Source: Phytopseudomonas straminea (lineage in GTDB: Bacteria > Pseudomonadota > Gammaproteobacteria > Pseudomonadales > Pseudomonadaceae). Taken from it: DNA of 64,000 nt. A program made the translations under genes and the position numbers. The notes below the pieces were generated by a model, which searched no databases, was not told where the DNA came from, and saw only the letters and a list, made by a program, of their open reading frames with translations. The DNA lies in NCBI RefSeq assembly GCF_900112645.1, contig NZ_FOMO01000013.1, positions 1 through 64,000 on the forward strand, written 5' to 3'. How positions within the stretch are numbered: position 1 is the first letter of the stretch; each line of letters begins with the position of its first letter. Of the stretch, positions 15,684 to 25,346 are shown one piece after another.

Positions 15684-16649
15684 ATGTCCTTTTCCCCCAT
15701 TCCGGTCACCGTGCTCAGCGGCTTTCTCGGTGCCGGCAAGACCACACTGTTGCGGCATATCCTCAAGGCCGAGCACGGCCTGAAGATCGCGGTGATCGAG
15801 AACGAATACAGCGAAACGCCCATCGACAGCCAACTGCTCGGCAGCGAGCCGGTGCAGGTGATGACCCTGGCCAACGGCTGCGTGTGCTGCTCCATCCATG
15901 TCGAGCTGGAGAAGGCGCTGTTCGTGTTGCTGGAAAAGCGCGACAGCGGCGAGCTGGATTTCGACCGCCTGGTGATCGAGTGCACCGGCCTGGCCGATCC
16001 TGCGCCCGTCGCCCAGACCTTCTTCGCCACCGAGGAACTGTGCGAGCACTACGTGCTCGACGGCATCATTACCCTGGTGGACGCCGTCAATGCCGAGCGC
16101 CATCTGCAGGAAACCATCGCCCAGGCCCAGGTTGGGTTCGCCGACCGCATTCTGCTGAGCAAGACTGATCTGGTCGATGATGCTGCCCGTGAAGCGCTTA
16201 CCGCACGGCTGCAGCGCATCAACCGCCGCGCGCCGATCCGCGTGGTCGAGCATGGCCGCATCGACTTGAGCGAGCTGCTGGATGTGCGCGGCTTCAACCT
16301 CAATGCCGACGTGGCGCCGAGCCTGCGACCGGTGCTGCCTGGCAAGAGCAGCGACCGCATCGCCACCTTGGTGCTTACGGGCGACCAGCCGCTGGATCTC
16401 GATCGCCTCAGCGGTTTCATGGAAGGCCTGTTGGAACAGCACGGCAATTCGCTGCTGCGCTACAAGGGCGTGCTGAGCATCGCCGGCGAAGACCGGCGCA
16501 TGGTGTTTCAGGGCGTGTTGCGGCTGTATGGCTTCGACTGGGACAGCGAGTGGGGCGCTGACGAGAAGCGCGAGAGCGTGATCGTATTCATCGGCGACAA
16601 CCTGCCCGAGGAGGCTATTCGTCAGGGCTTCGCCGAGCTGGCGGGCTGA
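15684..16649 (+). CDS. yjiA: COG0523 (CobW/YjiA) GTPase
   Basis: 321 aa. G1/Walker A is GFLGAGKT (13-20). The metal-binding CxCC motif is Cys65, Cys67 and Cys68 (NGCVCCSI). The Walker-B-like IECTGLADP and the GTP-specificity motif SKTD are present, followed by the C-terminal CobW domain. Members act as metal chaperones; YjiA type binds Zn, Co or Ni. The start at 15684 is chosen from the family sequence MSFSPIPVTVLSGFLG and GAGG upstream. It lies 84 bp after ybdD, separated by a hairpin (GCCACG..CGTGGC near 15640-15660), and is the third gene of the cstA unit. Confidence 0.9.
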   Translation: MSFSPIPVTVLSGFLGAGKTTLLRHILKAEHGLKIAVIENEYSETPIDSQLLGSEPVQVMTLANGCVCCSIHVELEKALFVLLEKRDSGELDFDRLVIECTGLADPAPVAQTFFATEELCEHYVLDGIITLVDAVNAERHLQETIAQAQVGFADRILLSKTDLVDDAAREALTARLQRINRRAPIRVVEHGRIDLSELLDVRGFNLNADVAPSLRPVLPGKSSDRIATLVLTGDQPLDLDRLSGFMEGLLEQHGNSLLRYKGVLSIAGEDRRMVFQGVLRLYGFDWDSEWGADEKRESVIVFIGDNLPEEAIRQGFAELAG

Positions 16650-16770
16650 GCTGGCGCACAGCCCGCCTCATCTACCGTTGCGAGGATTGCCCGGTGGCTT
16701 GCCGCTGGATGCGTTCGCTGGGCTCAGGTTGAGGGCAAGGACGCTCCATGAGCCCCGAAGCGCAGGCGAA

Positions 16771-16799
16771 AAAAATGCCGGTCAGTGACCGGCATTTTT
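16771..16799. terminator. Bidirectional terminator between yjiA and rpoD
   Basis: A perfect 29-nt palindrome: five A, then ATGCCGGTCA paired across one base with TGACCGGCAT, then T residues. It works on both strands and lies between convergent genes. Confidence 0.9.
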
Positions 16800-16814
16800 C
16801 ATTCCCGTGAAACC

Positions 16815-18662
<1,848 letters not shown>

Positions 18663-18729
18663 AACACCCTATCCACTTAAGGTCTTGGCGGGCTGAAAAC
18701 AAGCCGAGGATTATACCTCAGCTCGGCGC

Positions 18730-20709
18730 TCAGGCGCCAGTTGGGGTCTTGCTGGGCGAGTTCAGGCTGCTGTAATGCTCGCGCAATAGAGCCTTTTCCT
18801 CGTCGGTGAGTTCGCTCGGGCTTTTCTGCATGATGCTGCGCAGAGCGGTTTCGCGTCGCCTGAGCGACTGGCTACGGGCAAGTGTAGTTATGGTGTCGAA
18901 AAACTGCCGTTCAAGGTTGTCCTGATCGATCAGCCATTCTTTTTCTGCCAGAACCTTGAGCAGGCGGCCCTGTTCGGTGCCGTGCCAGCGGGCGATCAGC
19001 TGCAGCGAACGCAGGTTCGGCTGCTTCTGCAGAGTGCCAACCAGAGCCACCAATAGCTGGGCATAGGTGTCGTCTTCGGCGGCGAAGTTGCTGACATCCT
19101 CGACTTTCTGCGCCAGCTCCGGGTGATGCAGCAGGCTGCGCAGGGCGCTCAGATGGGGCGACTCGACGCTGACCGCGGTGCGCGGTGGATGGTAGTCGTC
19201 GCGGCCTTTCTTCCATTTGCCGCCATCCTTTTTCCATTCGCCCTTGCCGGGCTTGCGGGTCGGGCGCTCGAACACCTGCGCCGGCGCAGCATGCTCCTCG
19301 AAGCCTGGCGGCGCGTCGTAGTAGGCGCTGTCCGGGATGGCTTCGAAAGGCGGTGCGTGATGGTCGTGGCCTTGCTGAGCCGGTGCGCTCGCCTGACGTG
19401 CCGGCGCTGCCTGCGGCTGGCCCAGGGTGCTGGGATCCAGGCCGGTAATCTGGGTCAGGCGCTGGCGCATCAGGGCGCGCAGCGTGTTGCCGGGAATCTT
19501 GTCGATCAGCGGCGCAGCCAGGGTGACCAGGTGCGCTTTGCCCTCCAGCGAGCGGGGGTCGGCCTCTTCGCTCAGTTGCTGGAAGAAGTAGTCGGCCAGC
19601 GGCTGGGCGTGTTGATGAATGCGGGCCTGGAAGGCATCGGTGCCTTCGCTACGCACCAGGGTATCCGGGTCTTCACCGTCTGGCAGGAACAGAAAGCGCG
19701 CGCGGCGACCATCCTGCAGGTTGGGCAGGGCAGCTTCCAGGGCGCGCCAGGCCGCATTTCGCCCGGCCTGGTCGCCGTCGAAACAGAACAGCACGCTGGG
19801 CACCAGGCGGAAGATCCGCTTGAGGTGTTCTTCGCTGGTGGCGGTGCCCAGGGTCGCCACCGCGTTGCGCAGGCCTTGCTGGGCGAGGGCGATGACATCC
19901 ATGTAGCCCTCGACAACCATGATCTCGTCGAGGTTGCGGTTGTGCTTGCGCGCCTCAAACAGGCCATAGAGTTCCTGGCCCTTGTGGAACACCGGGGTCT
20001 CGGGTGAGTTCAGGTACTTGGGCTTGTCGTCGCCCAGCACGCGGCCGCCGAAGGCGATCACCCGGCCCCGGCTGTCGTGGATGGGGAAGATCACTCGGTC
20101 ACGAAAGCGGTCGTAGCGCTTGCCGCTGTCCGGGTTCTCCACCAGCAGGCCGGCATCGATCATCGCCTTGTGCTGCAGGCTGTCGCCGGCCAGGTGCTTG
20201 AGCAGGTTGTCCCAGCCTGGTGGGGCGAAGCCGAGGCCGAAATCCCGGGCGATTTCCCCGGACAGGCCACGACCTTTCAGGTACTCGACCGCGGCACGGC
20301 GCTGCGGATGGCTTTTAAGGGCTTGGCGATAATAGTCGGCAGCCGACTTGAGCAGCGCGTAAAGCGGCGAGTCGGTGGCCTGGCGAGGTTTACCGCCGCG
20401 CCCGTTGTCCTCGCGCGGCACTTCCATGCCGGCGCGCTTGGCCAGTTCCTCGACCGCCTGGGGAAACTCCGTCTGGTCGTGATCCATCACGAAGCCCAGG
20501 GCGTTGCCGCCCGCGCCGCAGCCGAAGCAGTAGTAGAACTGCTTGTCCGGGCTGACCGTGAAGGATGGGGTCTTTTCCTTGTGGAACGGGCAGCAGGCGC
20601 TGTAGTTCTTGCCGGTCTTCTTCAGCTGGATGCGCGAACTCACCACATCGACGATGTCGGTGCGGTTGAGCAGGTCGTCGATGAAGGATTGCGGGATCAG
20701 GCCGGCCAT
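18730..20709 (-). CDS. dnaG: DNA primase DnaG
   Basis: 659 aa. The N-terminal CHC2 zinc finger has Cys40, His43, Cys61 and Cys64. The TOPRIM catalytic core has the VVEGYMD motif (about residue 266) and FCFDGDQAGRNAA. The C-terminal DnaB-interacting helical domain is at about 510-650, preceded by a flexible Pro/Lys-rich linker. It makes RNA primers at the replication fork. It lies between rpsU and rpoD, with a terminator-like double hairpin separating it from rpsU. Confidence 0.98.
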   Translation of the reverse strand: MAGLIPQSFIDDLLNRTDIVDVVSSRIQLKKTGKNYSACCPFHKEKTPSFTVSPDKQFYYCFGCGAGGNALGFVMDHDQTEFPQAVEELAKRAGMEVPREDNGRGGKPRQATDSPLYALLKSAADYYRQALKSHPQRRAAVEYLKGRGLSGEIARDFGLGFAPPGWDNLLKHLAGDSLQHKAMIDAGLLVENPDSGKRYDRFRDRVIFPIHDSRGRVIAFGGRVLGDDKPKYLNSPETPVFHKGQELYGLFEARKHNRNLDEIMVVEGYMDVIALAQQGLRNAVATLGTATSEEHLKRIFRLVPSVLFCFDGDQAGRNAAWRALEAALPNLQDGRRARFLFLPDGEDPDTLVRSEGTDAFQARIHQHAQPLADYFFQQLSEEADPRSLEGKAHLVTLAAPLIDKIPGNTLRALMRQRLTQITGLDPSTLGQPQAAPARQASAPAQQGHDHHAPPFEAIPDSAYYDAPPGFEEHAAPAQVFERPTRKPGKGEWKKDGGKWKKGRDDYHPPRTAVSVESPHLSALRSLLHHPELAQKVEDVSNFAAEDDTYAQLLVALVGTLQKQPNLRSLQLIARWHGTEQGRLLKVLAEKEWLIDQDNLERQFFDTITTLARSQSLRRRETALRSIMQKSPSELTDEEKALLREHYSSLNSPSKTPTGA

Positions 20710-20752
20710 AGACGCTCAGGGTGTCCAGAAGATGTAGCGGCACAAACGCAAA

Positions 20753-20818
20753 AACTCCGCCATTTCGCCAGTAGGCGATGCGGAGTTCTTGACGATGATG
20801 CCCGGCCGAGCCGGGCAT
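20753..20818 (-). terminator. Attenuating terminator hairpins between rpsU and dnaG
   Basis: Two stem-loops: ACTCCGC (20754-20760) with GCGGAGT (20780-20786), plus an inner CGCC/GGCG stem, and ATGCCCGG/CCGGGCAT (20798-20818). Read on the minus strand the first is followed by T residues. This is the position of the internal terminator that sets rpsU above dnaG and rpoD expression in the macromolecular synthesis operon. Confidence 0.7.
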
Positions 20819-20839
20819 TCGGGCGTTGCGTGTACGCTA

Positions 20840-21055
20840 TTAGTACAGGCGAACGCTGCGGCGCTGCTCGCGCTGCACTTTCTTGGCGTGACGCTTAACA
20901 GCGGCAGCGGCTTTGCGCTTACGCTCGGCGGTCGGCTTTTCGTAGAATTCGCGGCTACGAACTTCGGCCAGAACACCGGCTTTTTCGCAGGAGCGCTTGA
21001 AACGACGCAGAGCTACGTCGAAGGGTTCGTTCTCTTTAACTTTGACGGCTGGCAT
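20840..21055 (-). CDS. rpsU: 30S ribosomal protein S21
   Basis: 71 aa, very basic, with the family start MPAVKVKENEPFDVALRRFKR and the end QREQRRSVRLY. It is needed for initiation on natural mRNAs. It is the first gene of the macromolecular synthesis operon, with AAGAAGGT upstream of the ATG, and is divergent from tsaD across a 203-bp region. Confidence 0.99.
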   Translation of the reverse strand: MPAVKVKENEPFDVALRRFKRSCEKAGVLAEVRSREFYEKPTAERKRKAAAAVKRHAKKVQREQRRSVRLY

Positions 21056-21258
21056 CCAGGGCTACCTTCTTTATTACCGGAGGTTTGTGTCTTCCTGGCA
21101 ACGGCACGGAAAGATCACAGGTTTTTAAGGGTTGCGGATGTTACCGCCTCGTCAAGCGGAATGCAAAGCCTCTGATCGAAAAGCACTGGTCTGGGCCGCC
21201 GAGCGGCGATTATCATGCCGGCCTTTTACGCTGGGCAAGCAGCAGAGAAGGCGAAACC

Positions 21259-22284
21259 ATGCTGGTTCTGGGATTGGAAACTTCGTGCGACGAGACCGGT
21301 GTCGCGCTTTACGACAGTGAACGCGGCCTGCTCGCCGACGCGCTGTTCAGTCAGATCGACCTGCACCGCGCCTATGGCGGCGTGGTGCCGGAGCTGGCCT
21401 CGCGTGACCACGTCAAGCGCATGCTGCCGTTGATCCGCCAGGTGCTGAACGAGGCGGGCTGCGTGGCTACCGATATCGACGCCATCGCCTATACCGCCGG
21501 GCCCGGCCTGGTCGGTGCGCTGCTGGTCGGCGCCTCCTGCGCCCAGGCCCTGGCGTTCGCCTGGGACATTCCCGCCATTGGCGTGCACCACATGGAAGGC
21601 CATCTGCTGGCACCGATGCTGGAGTCGACGCCGCCGGCATTTCCGTTCGTTGCGCTGCTGGTGTCGGGCGGTCACACCCAGTTGGTGCGCGTCGACGGCA
21701 TCGGCCAGTACCAGTTGCTCGGCGAGTCCCTGGACGACGCGGCCGGCGAAGCCTTCGACAAGACCGCCAAGCTGATGGGCCTGCGTTACCCCGGTGGCCC
21801 GGAAATCGCCCGCCTCGCCGAACGCGGCATTCCGGGGCGTTTCGTGTTTCCGCGACCGATGACCGATCGCCCGGGCCTGGATTTCAGCTTCAGCGGCCTG
21901 AAGACCTTCACCCTCAATACCTGGCAGCAGTGCCAGGACAGCGGTGACGACAGCGAACAGTCTCGCTGCGACGTGGCGCTGGCCTTCCAGCTGGCGGTGG
22001 TCGAGACGCTGACCATCAAATGCCGCCGCGCGCTCAAGCAGACTGGCTTGAACAGCCTGGTGATCGCCGGAGGGGTCAGCGCCAACCGCGCCCTGCGCAC
22101 GTCGCTCGAAGACATGACGGCAGCGCTGAAGGGCAACGTGTTTTATGCGCGTCCGGCATTCTGTACCGACAATGGCGCGATGATCGCCTACGCCGGCTGC
22201 CAGCGTTTGCTGGCCGGGCAGCATGAGGAATTGGCGATCACCGTGCAGGCCCGTTGGCCGATGGAGCAGTTGCCGGCGTTGTGA
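21259..22284 (+). CDS. tsaD: tRNA N6-adenosine threonylcarbamoyltransferase TsaD
   Basis: 341 aa. It transfers the threonylcarbamoyl group from TC-AMP to A37 of ANN-decoding tRNAs, working with TsaB/TsaE/TsaC. It has the Kae1/ASKHA fold: MLVLGLETSCDETG at the N-terminus, the metal-binding HMEGH motif with His111 and His115, SGGHTQL and, near the C-terminus, CTDNGAMIAYAG with the metal-ligand Asp. The ATG at 21259 matches the family start; the frame is open to 21085 without support. It is divergent from rpsU, a classical arrangement. Confidence 0.98.
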   Translation: MLVLGLETSCDETGVALYDSERGLLADALFSQIDLHRAYGGVVPELASRDHVKRMLPLIRQVLNEAGCVATDIDAIAYTAGPGLVGALLVGASCAQALAFAWDIPAIGVHHMEGHLLAPMLESTPPAFPFVALLVSGGHTQLVRVDGIGQYQLLGESLDDAAGEAFDKTAKLMGLRYPGGPEIARLAERGIPGRFVFPRPMTDRPGLDFSFSGLKTFTLNTWQQCQDSGDDSEQSRCDVALAFQLAVVETLTIKCRRALKQTGLNSLVIAGGVSANRALRTSLEDMTAALKGNVFYARPAFCTDNGAMIAYAGCQRLLAGQHEELAITVQARWPMEQLPAL

Positions 22285-22348
22285 CGGTATTGGTGACGTG
22301 CGAGTGAAAGGGCGACTAGAAGGCAAAAGCAGCCGCTTACTGATCCAT

Positions 22349-22400
22349 TGTGGGAGTGGACCATGCCCGCGGAAAGTCACGGGCGTTACCCGTTCCCACG
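22349..22400 (-). repeat. REP-like palindromic repeat, copy 2 (inverted)
   Basis: Reads TGTGGGAGTGGACCATGCCC at its left end and CCCGTTCCCACG at its right. Its reverse complement aligns with copy 1 (350-398), with several changes. It lies in the 254-bp gap between tsaD and plsY. Confidence 0.55.
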
Positions 22401-22408
22401 GATAGTAC

Positions 22409-22512
22409 GTAGGGTGGATGACGCTTTTTCCATCCACCATTGCGACCGCGGACTGGTGGATGGGGCGGGCCGCGTAGGTGAAGCGTCAGCTACGCGCTCC
22501 GATTCACCCTAC
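22409..22512. repeat. Inverted-repeat intergenic element with GTAGGGTG ends
   Basis: Bounded by GTAGGGTG (22409-22416) and CACCCTAC (22505-22512). An inner hairpin pairs CATCCACC (22431-22438) with GGTGGATG (22455-22462). It has the same architecture as the element at 59115-59208, whose ends are GTAGGGCG/CGCCCTAC. It is probably a non-coding dispersed repeat and may act as a terminator for tsaD and plsY, which converge here. Confidence 0.5.
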
Positions 22513-22538
22513 TGTCTAGTGTAGTGGTTGAGTCCAGA

Positions 22539-23108
22539 TTAGAAATGCCGCTCGCGGCCCGCCCACAGATCACGCAGATTGCCGCGGTGGCGCCAGACGA
22601 TCAGCCCGCTGAGCACGCACATCGGCAGCAGCGCCGCTGGTTGTTGCCAGGCCAGCAGCGGCAGCGTCAGGGGCGCGGCGGTGAGAGCCGCCAGGGAGCT
22701 GGTGCGGGTCAGGGTGAAGGTCAGCAGCCAGGCGCCGAGGGCCAGCAGCGCGGCCGGTGGGTAGAGGCCCAGCAGCATGCCGGCTGCCGTGGCGACGCCC
22801 TTGCCGCCGCGAAAGCGAAAGTAGATTGGGTAGAGATGACCGATCACCGCGGCCAAGCCCAGCCAGGCCTGCTCTTGAACGGTGAAATCGAGGTAGGCGG
22901 CGATCAGTACCGGCAGCAAACCTTTGAACAGATCGCCAATCAGCGTGAGAATGGCCAGGCGTTTGCCCGCCACCCTGAGCATGTTGGTGGCGCCGGGGTT
23001 GCCCGAACCGCTGGCGCGCGGGTCTGCCAGGCCGGTCATGCGGCTGAGCAGGATAGCGAAGGACAGCGAGCCGAGCAGGTAGGCGAGGGTCGCCAGTAAC
23101 CAAAACAT
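22539..23108 (-). CDS. plsY: Glycerol-3-phosphate acyltransferase PlsY
   Basis: 189 aa with five to six membrane helices; it acylates glycerol-3-phosphate from acyl-phosphate in the first step of phospholipid synthesis. The three PlsY motifs are present: SGNPGATN near residue 35, the central IGHLYPIYFRFRGGKGVATAAG, and the C-terminal IVWRHRGNLRDLWAGRE. The start MFWLLATLAYLLGSLSF at 23108 matches the family; an ATG at 23117 and an open frame to 23180 are alternatives. It is divergent from folB with 74 bp between starts. Confidence 0.96.
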   Translation of the reverse strand: MFWLLATLAYLLGSLSFAILLSRMTGLADPRASGSGNPGATNMLRVAGKRLAILTLIGDLFKGLLPVLIAAYLDFTVQEQAWLGLAAVIGHLYPIYFRFRGGKGVATAAGMLLGLYPPAALLALGAWLLTFTLTRTSSLAALTAAPLTLPLLAWQQPAALLPMCVLSGLIVWRHRGNLRDLWAGRERHF

Positions 23109-23182
23109 GGTATCCATTCCGCGCCGGGGGATGGCCGATTCTAACGAGGTGCGGCGAGCTTGTCGTGCCGTGGAGAGCATGC

Positions 23183-23539
23183 TTGGACACAGTGTTTATC
23201 GCAGGGCTGGAAGTCGACACCGTCATCGGTGCCTACGACTGGGAGCGCACCATCCGCCAATGCCTGCAGCTGGATCTGTGGCTGGGCTGGGACAATCGTC
23301 CGGCTGCCCTGGACGATGACCTCAGCAAGGCCCTGGATTACGCCACGCTGTCGACGCGCATCCAGGCTTTCGCCAGCGAATCCCAGTTCATCCTCGTGGA
23401 AACCTTCGCCGAGCGCCTGGTGGCGCTGCTGATGAGCGAATTCGGCATTCCCTGGGTGCGCTTGCGTGTGACCAAGCCGGGCGCTGTGCCGGCGGCCCGT
23501 GGTGGTGTCGGTGTGGAGATCGAGCGCGGATGTCGCTAA
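23183..23539 (+). CDS. folB: Dihydroneopterin aldolase FolB
   Basis: 118 aa. It converts dihydroneopterin to 6-hydroxymethyl-dihydropterin in folate synthesis. Family motifs include VFIAGLEVDTVIGAYDWER (about 4-22), where Glu is followed by the TVIGAYDWE block, and ILVETFAERLV with the conserved Glu. I choose a TTG start at 23183, because GGAGAG lies just before it and homologues begin (M)DTVF; a GTG at 23165 is the alternative. It overlaps folK by 10 bp, and the next enzyme in the pathway is folK. Confidence 0.93.
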   Translation: MDTVFIAGLEVDTVIGAYDWERTIRQCLQLDLWLGWDNRPAALDDDLSKALDYATLSTRIQAFASESQFILVETFAERLVALLMSEFGIPWVRLRVTKPGAVPAARGGVGVEIERGCR

Positions 23540-24057
23540 CGCCAATCCTGTTGGGCCTGGGCAGCAATATCGAGCGCGAGGCGCACCTGCGCGCCGGGCT
23601 CGATGCTCTGGCCGAAATCGTCACCGACATGCGCTGCTCGCCGGTCTTCGAAAGCCTGGCGGTGGGCATCAAGAGCGGCCCGTTCTTCAACCTGGTGATC
23701 GCCGGGCGCACGGCGCTGCCGCTGACCGAGCTGGATCGGCGGCTGAAATTCATCGAGGCCGACAACGGTCGTTATGCGCCAGATCGCAAGGGCCTGCCGC
23801 TGGATATCGACGTACTGACCTATGGCGAGCTGGTGGGCAATTTCGATGGCCTGGTGCTGCCCCGGGCGGAAATCCTCAAGAATGCCTTCGTGCTGCGGCC
23901 GCTGGCCTTGCTGGTGCCCGAGGCCGAACATCCGGGCGCAGGCCGGCGCTTTGCCGACCTTTGGCGAGACGCGCGAATCGAGCAGCAGCTATGGCCGGTC
24001 TCGTTCCAATGGCGCGGCGTGGAGCTGACGCCGCCCGAGCTTCTACCTTCGCCTTAA
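23530..24057 (+). CDS. folK: 2-amino-4-hydroxy-6-hydroxymethyldihydropteridine pyrophosphokinase (HPPK)
   Basis: 175 aa. It shows LGLGSNIEREAHLRAGLDAL at the N-terminus and the HPPK signature DRKGLPLDIDVLTYG (about 86-100). It pyrophosphorylates the FolB product in folate synthesis. It is translationally coupled to folB through a 10-bp overlap. Its TAA (24055-24057) overlaps the antisense stop codon of the convergent cca gene (24054-24056), so no terminator lies between them. Confidence 0.95.
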   Translation: MSLTPILLGLGSNIEREAHLRAGLDALAEIVTDMRCSPVFESLAVGIKSGPFFNLVIAGRTALPLTELDRRLKFIEADNGRYAPDRKGLPLDIDVLTYGELVGNFDGLVLPRAEILKNAFVLRPLALLVPEAEHPGAGRRFADLWRDARIEQQLWPVSFQWRGVELTPPELLPSP

Positions 24058-25289
24058 CGGGTTTTCTCGCTGGCCTGCTTGAAGGCTTTCAGCGCGGTGA
24101 GGCGCTCACGATTGAGCGCCTCACCCAGCTCTGCGCCCTTGTAGCCGCGCTCCAGCAGTGGTTGCACGGCCACCTCGCGTACCGCGGCCATGGCGGCCAG
24201 CAGATAGGCCGCTTGGGGATAGTCACGATCCTCCAAGCCATGACGACCCCGGGCATCCATTTCACAGGCCGCCACGAAGGCCTCGAAGCGTTGTGGGCGA
24301 CGGAACACGTCGAAGCGCTGCATCAGCTCCAGTAACGTCGAAGCACGCAGCTCCAGAGCGCGGTGGGCGTGGGTGTGAAATTCGCCGACCAGCTCGGCCA
24401 GCTCCTGGCATTCCCGTGGCACCTTGCAGCGTTTGTTGATCGCCTCGATCAGTGCGATGCCACGGTGCTCGTGGGCGATATGCCGCGGCCACTCGGCGGG
24501 ATCGGTCAGCCCCTTGCCGACATCGTGCAGCACGCAGGCCCAGCGCACGGGCAGTGGCTGCTCGTGCCTGGCGCACTGGCGCAGTACCGCCAACACATGT
24601 TCACCGGTATCGATTTCCGGATGATGGGCCGTGGGCTGGGGCACGCCGAACAGCCGGTCGACCTCCGGCAGCATGGCGGCCAGGGCGCCGCACTCGCGCA
24701 GTACCTGAATGAAAACGTCCGGGCGAGGCTCCATCAGTGCCCGGGAAATCTCCTTCCAACTGCGTTCCGGGGTCAGGGCATCCAGCTCGCTGGACTCGGC
24801 CAACTGGCGCATCAGCTCGAGCGTCTCGGGTGCCACGCTGAAGCCCAGTGGCGCGTAGCGGGCCGCGAAGCGGGCGACGCGCAGCACGCGCAGCGGGTCT
24901 TCGGCGAAGGCAGGCGAAACGTGGCGCAGTTGCTTGGCCTGGAGGTCGCGTTGGCCGCCGTAGGGGTCGATCAGGTTGCCCTGCTGATCTTCTGCCATGG
25001 CATTGATGGTCAGGTCGCGGCGGATCAGGTCCTCCTCCAGCGTCACCTCGGGGCTGGCGTGAAAGGTGAAGCCGCCATAGCCGCGCCCGCTCTTGCGTTC
25101 GGTGCGGGCCAGGGCGTACTCCTCGCCCGATTGCGGGTGCAGGAATACCGGAAAATCAGCGCCGACCGGGCGATAGCCCTGCTCCAGCAGGGTGTCTGCC
25201 GTGGCGCCGACCACCACCCAGTCGATCTCGGTCACCGGGCGGCCGAGCAGGCGGTCGCGCACGGCACCACCGACTTTGTAGATTTGCAT
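24054..25289 (-). CDS. cca: Multifunctional CCA tRNA nucleotidyltransferase
   Basis: 411 aa. It adds or repairs the 3'-CCA of tRNAs. The head domain has GGAVRDRLLG (8-17), EIDWVVVG with catalytic carboxylates, RRDLTINAMA and RVARFAARY. A C-terminal HD domain with HDVGKG (about 245-250) gives the phosphatase/phosphodiesterase activities seen in class II bacterial enzymes. The ATG at 25289 (MQIYKVGG) has GGAGA upstream; the frame is open to 25304. Confidence 0.97.
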   Translation of the reverse strand: MQIYKVGGAVRDRLLGRPVTEIDWVVVGATADTLLEQGYRPVGADFPVFLHPQSGEEYALARTERKSGRGYGGFTFHASPEVTLEEDLIRRDLTINAMAEDQQGNLIDPYGGQRDLQAKQLRHVSPAFAEDPLRVLRVARFAARYAPLGFSVAPETLELMRQLAESSELDALTPERSWKEISRALMEPRPDVFIQVLRECGALAAMLPEVDRLFGVPQPTAHHPEIDTGEHVLAVLRQCARHEQPLPVRWACVLHDVGKGLTDPAEWPRHIAHEHRGIALIEAINKRCKVPRECQELAELVGEFHTHAHRALELRASTLLELMQRFDVFRRPQRFEAFVAACEMDARGRHGLEDRDYPQAAYLLAAMAAVREVAVQPLLERGYKGAELGEALNRERLTALKAFKQASEKTR

Positions 25290-25346
25290 AGAAGTCTCCG
25301 TCATGCGCAGAGGATACCCGCTGTGCCGGAAGCTGTCGTCGCGCGG

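Noticed and set aside
20004..20898. Plus-strand frames opposite dnaG and rpsU (e.g. 20077-20898)
   Set aside because: Antisense shadows of conserved genes; the only real signals there are the terminator hairpins.
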